Below, one piece after another: positions 41,914-51,924 of a stretch of 64,000 nt of DNA (positions are counted from its first letter, which is position 1; each line of letters opens with the position of its first letter). This stretch comes from Bartonella machadoae (GTDB lineage Bacteria > Pseudomonadota > Alphaproteobacteria > Rhizobiales > Rhizobiaceae). The stretch spans positions 1,529,095-1,593,094 of the forward strand of contig NZ_CP087114.1 of assembly GCF_022559585.1 (NCBI RefSeq). The letters are read 5' to 3'. The notes beneath the pieces were generated by a model, which was not told the DNA's origin, did no database searches, and saw only the letters and a list, made by a program, of their open reading frames with translations. The position numbers were made by a program, and so were the translations under genes.

Positions 41914-42079
41914 TTTTATATCTTACCTGTTTGTATAAAAAACATATTACGACTCACTCCATATCGGGGATGAAATAGAATGACAAGTAAAAAGCTTAAA
42001 AACGATGCTTGACATCTTACTATTCTACCTCTTATATCCGCAAGGGATGAGAGAAGTTACGATTATATTTATTACTTTT

Positions 42080-42156
42080 GGCGGAGTAGCTCAGTAGGTT
42101 AGAGCAGAGGAATCATAATCCTTGTGTCGGGGGTTCAAATCCCTCCTCCGCTACCA
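42080..42156 (+). tRNA. tRNA with CAT anticodon (Met-type)
   Basis: A 77-base cloverleaf: acceptor GGCGGAG with CTCCGCT plus encoded CCA (42154-42156), D arm with AGCTCAGTAGGTTAGAGC, anticodon loop containing CAT, and T loop GGTTCAAAT. The first acceptor pair is G-U-like. It could be elongator tRNA-Met or the tRNA-Ile2 precursor (CAT); the sequence alone does not settle that. It is followed by decayed mobile DNA, so it may be a favoured integration edge. Confidence 0.9.
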
Positions 42157-42650
42157 TTCATTTTCCTGAAGCATTTTCTCAAAGACCTTTTAGTTGTTGT
42201 ATTTTTGTAGCTTGCCACCAAGTTTTGCATAATTTGACACCAAGTTTTGCAGCAATTTATTTTTTTTACAGAGTTTTTAAGCGGTTCTCAAAGAAGCTTT
42301 AAGAGGTATTTAGAGTCGCTTTCATGAGTCTTATTTTGCTTGTCTCAGAACCGCAGTTTGAGATGATGCATTTCTTCCGGCAATCCCATTATTTGACACC
42401 TAAAATTTATAAGATATGCATGCAGAGACCAACAAATTTTGTATCATGTTTTGTAAAAATAACCTCATTTTCAAAGGATTTCCATTTTTTCAAAGGACTC
42501 TCAAAGGGTCTTCAAAGGACTTTCAAAGGTTTTTTATTGCCCCTTCTATGCCTGTTTTCTCTTATGCTTTTCTTTCATAGATCACTACAACGTGTAAAAT
42601 CAGATCGAAACTGAAATCTTCTAGAAACTCAAATCTTCTAATTGTATAAC
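42157..42650. repeat. Short tandem repeats downstream of the tRNA
   Basis: Two direct copies of CACCAAGTTTTGCA with period 22 (about 42217-42253) and, at 42499-42540, four CAAAGG-headed units with period 11 (CAAAGGACTCT, CAAAGGGTCTT, CAAAGGACTTT, CAAAGGTTTTT). The CAAAGG tract recurs near 29268-29352 at the prophage end, and a TTTGACACCTaAAAAT-type string is common to both places. No gene is supported. It could be a decayed end of another transposable phage. Confidence 0.5.
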
Positions 42651-42716
42651 GAGATTCTTTGCTGGCAGCTTCATAGCTGTTGTCCCTCTTGAGAGTATCC
42701 TTGCGGTTTTCCCTCA

Positions 42717-43219
42717 TCATAAAATGGCAAAAGACTGATGGAATAACGGATACGCTGCGATTGATCCATAGCGGCTAATATAATCATAGTCTTTCGTAAT
42801 CGAGGCAATCACCACAGGACCGTGGAGTATAGCACTATAGCTGTAATCATTGCCCCAACAAAATCTGTACAAGTTTTTCTGTTTGAATGATTCTGGTGAG
42901 CGTATCAATTGCCGCACGATCACCAAACTCTTCTGGAAACCACACCTCATGGATGGTTTTTGCATCATTGCCATAGCTGAGAAAATTGCAAACCGAGAGC
43001 TTTGCCAAAACGCTCCATAGACATCTAGGAGGCGGAAGACTCTTCCTCAAAGGATTGGACATTCAGCCAATCAGCATAAAATTGATGCGGACCGAGCATC
43101 ATCAAAGGATCTTTCATCGCCTTCTTCCTCTCATTGCTTCTCCCTCTCTCATTCTGTCCCGCCATGCAAAGCATTGGCTTTTGCCCATCGAAAGTCTTGG
43201 GCGACCACACCGCTTTCAT
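42717..43219 (-). pseudogene. Frameshifted gene of unknown family
   Basis: Three overlapping minus-strand frames join to one protein if two frameshifts are allowed: GRSNERKKAMKDPLMMLGPH then SYGNDAKTIHEVWFPEEFGD, then ITKDYDYISRYGSIAAYPLF. The three parts together give about 165 residues. I do not recognise the family. Lack of a single frame and the surrounding debris mark it as dead. Confidence 0.5.
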
Positions 43220-43439
43220 AGAAAAAAATAATACACCCCATCAACATACACTATAATATTTTGTTAGCGCGTTGTAATGGAACGATCTTTGTTCTCTATC
43301 AGATGGATTTGTGTGACCAGAAATTGATAATTGTCACTCTTTATCTCTCGCATTAGCAGCAACGAAATCTTTTTAAGCCAATCAAAAACTTGTTGATTTA
43401 CATCTACATGGAACAGCCTCTTCAGATGCATTGCATAAC

Positions 43440-43691
43440 TTGAATAATGGGGTCACGACCCTCATGCAAAACAGAGCGCCATTTTGTTGCACATTCACGA
43501 GCTTGCTTTAAAGAAACATTTCTTAAAGCACCAAAGCCCATTTCACGACGCCGCCCGCAAATAGTATAGCGATAAAGCCATTAAGCACCACCATCTTTAA
43601 ACTTATGAAGCTACAAACCGGCATCATCATACTCTTGCTAGCCTTCAATGCTGCGACAGCCTTTGGTATTGAGACGATTCATTAAAGGCAT
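43440..43691 (-). pseudogene. Tyrosine-integrase N-terminal remnant, copy C (most complete)
   Basis: From ATG 43691 the minus strand gives MPLMNRLNTKGCRSIEG, stop, then LHKFKDGGA, stop, WLYRYTICGRRREMGFGALR and NVSLKQARECATKWRSVLHE. The last segment is the arm-binding N-terminal domain (DUF4102 type) of P4-like integrases. Two stops and the missing catalytic domain show a dead gene. The shared leader continues to about 43870. Confidence 0.65.
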
Positions 43692-43879
43692 TTTTGCTTC
43701 TTTCTTTAGAGTTTTTTACCCATACATCAACCCCGCTTATGACGTGCAGAAACATAGTTTTGATTGATGCAACATAAGAGGATTTGAGATGAGTGAATCT
43801 TATAATATTCGAGGTTCTCATGCAATAGGCGAAACGATGAATTATCGTTACAAATCAATGCACTACATAGTAATGCAGC

Positions 43880-45167
43880 CGTACATAGTAAAGATCTCCA
43901 TAATTCTCAGAATAATTCAAGTTTTCCTTGATTGTGTAAATGCTTCCACCCGAAACAGGAAATGAATTTTCACAAATATCTACATTAAAATAAAAGAATT
44001 AATGATGATATTTTTTGATTTTAAAAATCATTCTTAAAACGACGCTTACAGTACACATATTTTTATAAAAAAATTGAATAGTTTAGGGGTTATGCACTTA
44101 CCAACATTAGCATCATCATGATGACCTTCCCGCCATACACAAGAGAACCACTATTTTATAAATATTTTTATAATCGTTATCGTTTTTTATTAACAAAACT
44201 CTGTCAAATCATCACTGATAGCGTAAAAAACAACTTTCTGTGCTTTTATCACATCGGCAACCTGCTTATTTATCTTTGATCATGGCTTCCTCTTTTATAA
44301 GCCCACTCAGATCATCAGAGTTTAAATGCCACAGTTGGAATCCTCCCTGATGATTGCGGTATCATTTTTTACAAATGACTGTTTTTTCATAGATCAATCC
44401 ATTAACGTACTCTAAACTTTCTCACCTTTTATTTTTAAAAAGCAAAATAAAACAACAAAATAGAACAAAAAAACATGATGATTACCGTATATTCAACTTT
44501 ATATTCCATAAATAGATATTATAAAATGTCATATACTGTTCTGTATTGAAGTTTTTGAGAAATAATTTTTTAGTAGAATATATCAACGTCATAAAAGCAG
44601 TGTTTCTTCAACAAGGTGTGATGATAATATCAAGCTTTCCTTTTGCAACACTTCTTTGATTGAGATTTTAAGCTAGAGGAAGACCTATCTCAAAAACACA
44701 AGATAAAACAATTATTTATTAGAAAACGTGTTTTTAAAAGAAACCTACCAGATGTTAGCATTCTATAAAACATCCGAAAGAAAAGAAACTATAAAAAACA
44801 AATGTTAGAGTACGCATAAGTATTCATCATTTATAAAGAAAAATTAAAAATATATTCAAGAGTTTTTTCATAAACAATTTAATAAAAAACTCAAAATGAA
44901 ATAAATTGGTGCAAAATATTATTTAATATCTATTCAATAAATTTACAAAAATAAACGATAAATACCATATTTTATAGATGCGTTTTGAATTAAATAGGAA
45001 TATTTACAATTATTTAATGTTAATTACTTTTAGTTTTGACAAAAAAATTAAAGTAATTTATCCATATGACAATATTATTAAAGATTAAAACAATTATACA
45101 TTTTCACTTCTTCTCATAAAGTTGGCGGGGAAATGAATATTTGGGGGCTTTTATGAGGAGAATTCTG
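43880..45167. other. AT-rich region upstream of autotransporter 1
   Basis: About 1.3 kb with no supported gene. The last part is shared with the region upstream of the second autotransporter: TTGACA at 45036-45041 (second copy at 51805-51810), a GTAATTTA string downstream of each, and a GGCGGGGAA / TTGGGGGCTTT leader before the ribosome site. That conservation suggests a common promoter and 5' leader for both autotransporters. Confidence 0.5.
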
Positions 45168-48100
45168 ATGTATAAAAAGCATCTTCTATCGTATGCGGCG
45201 ACAGCAGCTATCATACTGTTCAACATCCAGTTTAATGCACAGGCTGGAATCTTAGAAGTACCTGAGGGAGAGAAGACCGCGCCCGACGGCGCAACTTATG
45301 AGATAATTCACGCAAAAGGTGGCGGTAAAATCACCGGCAAGAGTTTAACCATAGTTGGAAACAAAGATATAAACTCAAATTCAAACACAAGTATCTATGC
45401 TGTAACAGTTGAAGGTGATGGCAGTGTTATTACCCTAAGCGATGGAACAAAAATTAAAGGGGATAATGATTCTGTCATTTCCTTAGGTGTTGAAGCAAAA
45501 GATGGTGCTAACTTTAACATGACTGGGGGAAACATTGAAGCTTCCCAAATTGGCGCTCACTTCAATAATAACAACAAAGAAAGCACACTGGACGCTGTAA
45601 CCATATCGAGTGTTGCTGAAACCACATCAAGTGGTAAAGATGATAAGCCACTAAGAATAGGAATAATAGCAGACGAAAATGGTACAGTTACTTTAAAAAA
45701 TGTAAAAGTATCTCAAACAAACAGTGCCGTAATCGCAGATTATAACTCGACAGTAACAGTCACTGGAGGATCATTTGATGCAAAAAATGCAACAATAATT
45801 GCTCGAAACAGCAGCACCATTGATTTAAAAGACATTCAGAATATATCATCTGGGAACGCTGCGCTCGCAGCAACAACAAAATCTACCATCACAATGGACA
45901 AAGGAACTGTGACTGGTAAGGAAATGGCATTGGTTGCAGAAACAGGTGGTCATATTACAGCCACAGATGCCACTCTAAAAGCGAAGGGGAGCGGTTGGGG
46001 GGCATTCGCTAATGGCTCTAACAGTGTCGTTGAATTACTTGGAAACACAATTATTGATGATAGCAAAATCGGACTTGAAGCACAAGATGGCGCGGTAATC
46101 AAGATGGCTAAAGGAACCATTACAGCGTCCCAACATGGCGCAATTTTCTCTAACACTCAGAGCGAAGAAAATAAACTGGAAAATGTGACAATATCGAGTG
46201 GGAAAGACGATGCACTACTACGCCATGGAGTAGAAGCAAACCAAAACGGGACAGTCACGTTAAAAGATGTCACTGTTACTCAAGCAGATAATGCTATATT
46301 TGCAGGTGATGAAAAATTTGCAGATGATAAATCAATCATAACAGTCTCTGGGGGGTCATTTGATGCAAAACAATCAACAATATTTGCTCAAAACGGTAGC
46401 ACTATTATTTTAAACAATGTTAAAAAAATTACCTCATCTAATGACTTCGGACTCGCAGCAAAAGACAATGGTGTAATCAGCATGATTGGAGGAGATGCAG
46501 GGACCACCATTACTGATTCTGCAAGTGGTGCTATCTTCTCAAACACTAAGAGCAAAGACAACAAACTGGAAAATGTGACAATATCGAAAGGTAAATCACA
46601 ACTGAAATTTGGAGTAGTAGCAGACAAGAGTAATGTCACTTTAAAAGATGTCACTGTCTCTCAAGCAGCAGAAAATGCTATATTTGCAGATGATCACTCG
46701 ACAATAACTGTCTCTGGAGGATCATTTGATGCAACATCAGCAACAATATTTGCTGGAAATGGTAGCACCATTGATTTACAAGACATTAAGAAAATTACCT
46801 CATCTGATAACGTTGGACTCTATGCGAAAGAGTCAGGCTCCACAATCACAATGGCGAAAGGAAGCGTTACGGGGAAAGGAACAACATTGTTTGCAGAAAA
46901 TGGTGGACATATTAAAGTCACAGATGTCACTCTTGTCACTCTCACCGCAACAATAGATGGCAATGATATCGGTGTCGGTGCAATTGCTAAAGACTCTAAC
47001 AGTGTGATTGAGTTGCTTGGAGATACAAAGATTAATGATAGTATAATCGGTCTTCAAGCACAAAAGGATGGCGCGATCAGTATGACTGGGGGAAAAATTA
47101 CAGCTTCTCAAGCTGGTGCTGTCTTCTTTAACAGTAAGAGAACAGAAAACCATCTAGAAAATGTAGAAATATCAAGTAGTAAAAATGATGAGCTACTCAC
47201 CACTGGAATAACCGCAAGCGAAAACAGTACAGTCAATTTTAAAAATGTCTCTGTTACTCAAGCAAAAAGCGCTATAGTCGCAGATAAGCAATCAACAATC
47301 ACAGTCTCTGGAGGATCATTTGATGCAACAGCAGCAACAATAGGTGCTGAAAATGGTAGCACTATTATTTTAACAGAGAATGCGCAAATTACCTCATCTG
47401 ATGACTCTGGACTCGTAGCACAAAACAATGGAGCAATCAGTATGAATGGGGGAAGCATTAAAGCTTCCTACAATGGTGCGGCATTTGAAAACAGTAACCG
47501 TAATGAAAATCATCTAGAAAATGTAACAATATCAAGTGGTAAAAACGATGCGCTCCTACACTATGGAATAAACGCAGATAAAAAAGTACAGTCACTTTAA
47601 GAAATGTCACTGTCACTCAAGCAAACAGCGCTATAGTCGCAGAAGATCACTCGACAATAACAGTCTCTGGAGGATCATTTGATGCAAAAAATGCAACAAT
47701 AAGTGCTGAAAATGGTAGCACCATTATTTTAACAGACAATGCGCAAATTACCTCATCTGATAACACTGGACTCTATGCACAAAATAATGGAGCAATCAGT
47801 ATGACTGGGGGAAGCATTAAAGCTTCCAACAATGGTGCGGCATTTGAAAACAGTAAGAGCAAAGACAACAAACTGGAAAATGTGACAATATCGAGTGGTA
47901 AGGATGAAGCACCACTAGATTTTGGAATAATAACAGACAAAGAAAGTACAGTTGCTTTAAGAAATGTCACTGTCTCTCAAGCAGAAAGTGCTATATTTGC
48001 AACTGAAAATTCAACAATAACAGTCTCTGGAGGATCATTTGATGCAACAGCAGCAACAATAGATGCTGAAAATGGCAGCACCATTATTTTAACAGACAAT

Positions 48101-51100
48101 GCGCAAATTACCTCATCTGATAACGCTGGACTCTATGCACAAAACAATGGAGCAATCAGTATGACTGGGGGAAGCATTACAGCTTCCAAAATTGGTGCTG
48201 GTTTCTCTAACAGTAAAAGCGATAAAAATTATCTGGAAAATGTGACAATATCGAGTGGTAAGGATGAAGCACCACTAGGTTTTGGAATAATAACAGACAA
48301 AGAAAGTACAGTTGCTTTAAAAAATGTCACTGTCTCTCAAGCAGAAAATGCTATATTTGCAGCTGAAAATTCAACAATAACAGTCTCTGGAGGATCATTT
48401 AAGGGAAAAGGTATAACAATATTTGCTGTAAAAGGTGGCACAATTTCAACAGACAATACACAAGTTATATCATCTGATGGTACTGGACTCTATGCAAATG
48501 GGGCAGGATCTCAGATCACAATGACAGGAGGAACAGTAACAATAAAAAATGACGAATCTGCATTATATGTTAAAGAAGGTGGACAGATTGATGCCACAAA
48601 TGTTTCTCTAACAACAGAGGGGAAAGGAACCGGTGCAGTTGCATCTGGTAAAGAGAGCACAATTAAATTGCATGGCAATACAACAATTAACAATACTTTA
48701 AATGGTCTTGGAGCCGTTGATGGTGGTAAAATTACCAGCGAAAATTTAACAATCACTGGTGGTAAAGCAATTAATCAAGACCCCGATAAAGAACGCTCTG
48801 GTTTATGGACATCAGGCTCTGGGAGTGAAATTAGGTTAACAGGCAAAACAACTATTAAAGATGTTGATGAAGGTTTTTACGTAGACGAGGGAAGTAAAAT
48901 CATTAGCGGAGATTTAACAATAACCGGTGGTGAAAGTAAAGAAATCACGACTGGTGTAGGCAGTTATGAGTCTGATAGTGTTATTGAATTAAATGGTAAA
49001 ACAACCATTGAAAATTTTGATGTTGCTCTTGCTGCAGCAAATAATAGCACAATTAAAATGGCAAATAGTAATAGCGAAACAACACAGGGTAAATTAGAAA
49101 ATAAAATAGCAGCAAAAAAGCTTGCACTCGCCGCAGAATTTGGTGGGCAAATTGATCTCAAAAATATTTCTATAACATCAGAAAACACCGGTTTGCATTT
49201 TTTAACTCTCTCTGAGGTTGATAAAGATAAACCTGATAATCCACAAAAACATCGAAACAATGAAATCAATTTAACCAATGCCGATCTTCGCGTTGAAAAT
49301 GGTTCAGCAATTATCATTGGAGCTCTCAGTAAAAATGGCACTGAAGACACTCAAAACTTATCAATCGGTACAGCCAAGCTTAATAAATCAAAAATCCATG
49401 CTGATGTTTTATTAGGAGATGGTATTCTTTGGGATAAAAAATATTTCAATGAGAAAGGTTTTAAGGAGTCCTCCAAAGGTACCTTCACATTAACCGCAGA
49501 TCAATCTACCCTAGAAGGCAGAACGGATATTGCTAAAGACAGAAATGTCCGCTTTGATCTGATCAACAACACCACATGGCTCTTAAAAACCAGCACAAAA
49601 GAAACAGATAAGGATGGCAATCTGCTTGATATTGCTCAAAGAGCACGTTCTGATATTTCTGTCCTTAATCTTAACAACAGTAAGATTGTTTTCCAAGGAC
49701 CAACAGAAGAGCATTATCACACATTGCATATAGGTTCTGGTAAACCAGAAAATACCGCAGTCTATAATGCCACAGGAAATGCAAAGATTTACTTCAATAC
49801 GGCTTGGAGTGATGGCGCAGCAAGTGCTGATCAAAAAACCGACAGATTGCTCATTCATGGCGATGTATCAGGAACAACAGCCGTTTATATCCAAAGCGAT
49901 TTAGGAGACAGAAATAGTGTCATAAATGCTGCTGATCCTTCAAATATAGGAGGACTTTCCCTCATCCAGGTTTCAGGAAAAGCACAAGAAGACTCTTTTA
50001 AATTAGCCAATGGCTATATAACATTAGGAGGGCTGCCTTATAAATACACACTAACAGCCTATGGTCCAACCTCAAGCCATGGAAGTGCTGATATTGGGCA
50101 AAACCTGTTTGATGAAAAAAATGAAAATTTCTGGGACTTCCGTTTACACAAGGAAACTCTTGACTCTGGTACAGGTTCTGGTGGAAGTGGTACAGGTTCT
50201 GGTGGAAGTATAGGTGCCCCTGTAGCACAAATGGCAAACTACTTGGTCATGCCCAATGCTCTCTTCTATAGTGGATTAACCGATATCACTAAACAAAACG
50301 CACTGTTAGCCAATATCAGAACATCCGTCCTAGGAAAGGAAGAGGAGAAAAATATCGGTTTCTTCCTCTCTACCTATGGAAGCACAGGGACCTTATCCTC
50401 TGCGCGTGGTCCTCTCAAATATGGTTATGGCGCTGATATTCGTTATGCTTCTCTCCAAGCGGGGGCAACATTAGCCGCAATCGAGGGACAGAATATCATC
50501 ACACATTTCGGTGTTGTTGGAACTTACGGACAGCTGTCTTTCACTCCAAAGGACATGGCAGATGTAAGCAAGAGTACATTGGATAAATGGTCGCTAACAG
50601 CCTATGGCAGCCTACAGCATGACAATGGTTTCTATCTTGATACACTGTTCTCTTATGGCGTTTTCAAGGGCGATATCGGCAATGCCATCATGGGCAAAAC
50701 CGCAAAAGTGAAAAATGCCAAAATGGTGAGTCTCTCTACCACCCTTGGCAAACAATTTGCCACCGGAATGGAAGATTTAACATTCGAACCGCAGGCACAA
50801 CTTGCCTATCAACATTTGATGTTTAAATCCATTGAAGATGCCAATAATCTGATCATTGATATGAACAACCCTTCGCAATGGTTAATCCGTGTTGGTGGAC
50901 GTTTGACAAAAACCATTTCCACTGAAAACAACCATCCTCTGTCTTTCTATGGGAAGGTCAACTTTATCAAAACATTTGGTGACGATGGATCTATCACAAT
51001 TGGCAGGGACTTTGACCTTGATCCTATGGGTGCTACGATTGAAGGTGGGCTTGGTATCAGTGCACAACTTTCACACAATTTGTCTCTTCATGGTGATGTT

Positions 51101-51175
51101 AGTTACCAACAAAAGCTGCAAAAAACCGGTATATCCGGAGCAAGTTTTTCAGGAGGTATCCGCTATCAGTTTTAA
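45168..51175 (+). CDS. Autotransporter adhesin, interrupted by a one-base poly(A) frameshift
   Basis: A type V secreted autotransporter. Signal peptide MYKKHLLSYAATAAIILFNIQFNAQA, a long passenger of beta-helix repeats (TVSGGSFDA..ATI, ITSSD..GLYA, ISMTGGSI.AS, LENVTISSGKD), a pertactin-like part near residues 1300-1660, a GTGSGGSGTGSGG linker, and a full C-terminal barrel ending GASFSGGIRYQF. The reading frame breaks at an A6 tract (47580-47585): frame 1 stops at 47598-47600, and one added A restores a frame of 2002 codons to 51175. Start at 45168 has AGGAGA 6 bases upstream. It is phase-variable, a recent pseudogene or a sequencing error. Confidence 0.8.
47300..48500 (+). repeat. 360-bp repeats within the autotransporter passenger
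   Basis: The string CAGTCTCTGGAGGATCATTT recurs at about 47302, 47661, 48021 and 48381, that is spacings of 359, 360 and 360. The one short spacing is exactly the repeat holding the A6 tract at 47580-47585, which independently locates a one-base deletion. Similar but diverged units occur upstream at 45756, 46341 and 46707. Near-identity favours unequal recombination and gene conversion. Confidence 0.9.
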
Positions 51176-51283
51176 ACCAGAAGCGATCAATCTTAAGATG
51201 AGGCTATAAACCTTAAGTCAAAACTGTAAATCCTAAAACAGAGTTATAAAAACAAGCGTCTCGTTATTCTATATGCTTTATCA

Positions 51284-51313
51284 AAAAGGGCGACAACACT
51301 GTGTTGCCCTTTT
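51284..51313 (+). terminator. Terminator of autotransporter 1
   Basis: AAAAGGGC (51284-51291) pairs with GCCCTTTT (51306-51313), extended by ACAC/GTGT in the loop-proximal part, followed by T-rich sequence. It lies 109 bases after the stop. Confidence 0.7.
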
Positions 51314-51924
51314 AGTCTGTAAAATTTTTTGTTCTTTTTTCCAAAAAATTCTCTTTTCTTCATAGGAAAAATACAGTGCAAAACATTCTTTTGTGCAACT
51401 TATTCAAACAGATACCATAGATAGAACAAGAATCTTCAGTAAATTTTTGCAGCACATTCAGGAAAAACGCTTTATAAAAGCATCATACAGTATTTTTTAT
51501 CATTAAACAAACAACGTATTTTAAATTCAAAGTGAAGAAACTTTTTTCATTTTTTCTTATTGTTCCCAACTGCGCTTTCTCTTCCCTTTTTCCTTAACAT
51601 AAAAAATTGTAATCGACATAATACATCTTCAAAAAAGCTATAGAAGCTAAAATTCACTTAAAATATTCTGTTGGATATGCCTTTTATATTGAGAAAAATA
51701 ATTAATATTAAATAGTTAAATAACAACATTGAAAAAGAATATTATTTAAATTGAATACAATATTAAATTAAATATAAATAATTTATATTAACTTATACGT
51801 TAACTTGACAAACAAGAATAAAAAATACGGTAATTTAGTTAATTTATTGAAAACTATCTCTTTCATTTTTTCTTTATGAAGTCAGCGGGAAAAAGAATGT
51901 TGGGGGCTTTAAAGGAATAGACTG
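51314..51924. other. AT-rich promoter region of the second autotransporter
   Basis: No gene is seen. TTGACA at 51805-51810, a GTAATTTA string and a conserved leader (TCAGCGGGAAA, TTGGGGGCTTT) match the region before the first autotransporter. AAGGA lies 8 bases before the ATG at 51925. Confidence 0.5.

Noticed and set aside
42080-42156. tRNA 3' end as an attachment site of an intact island
   Set aside because: I could not find a repeat of the tRNA 3' end further right in the window; only debris follows, so no att site is claimed.
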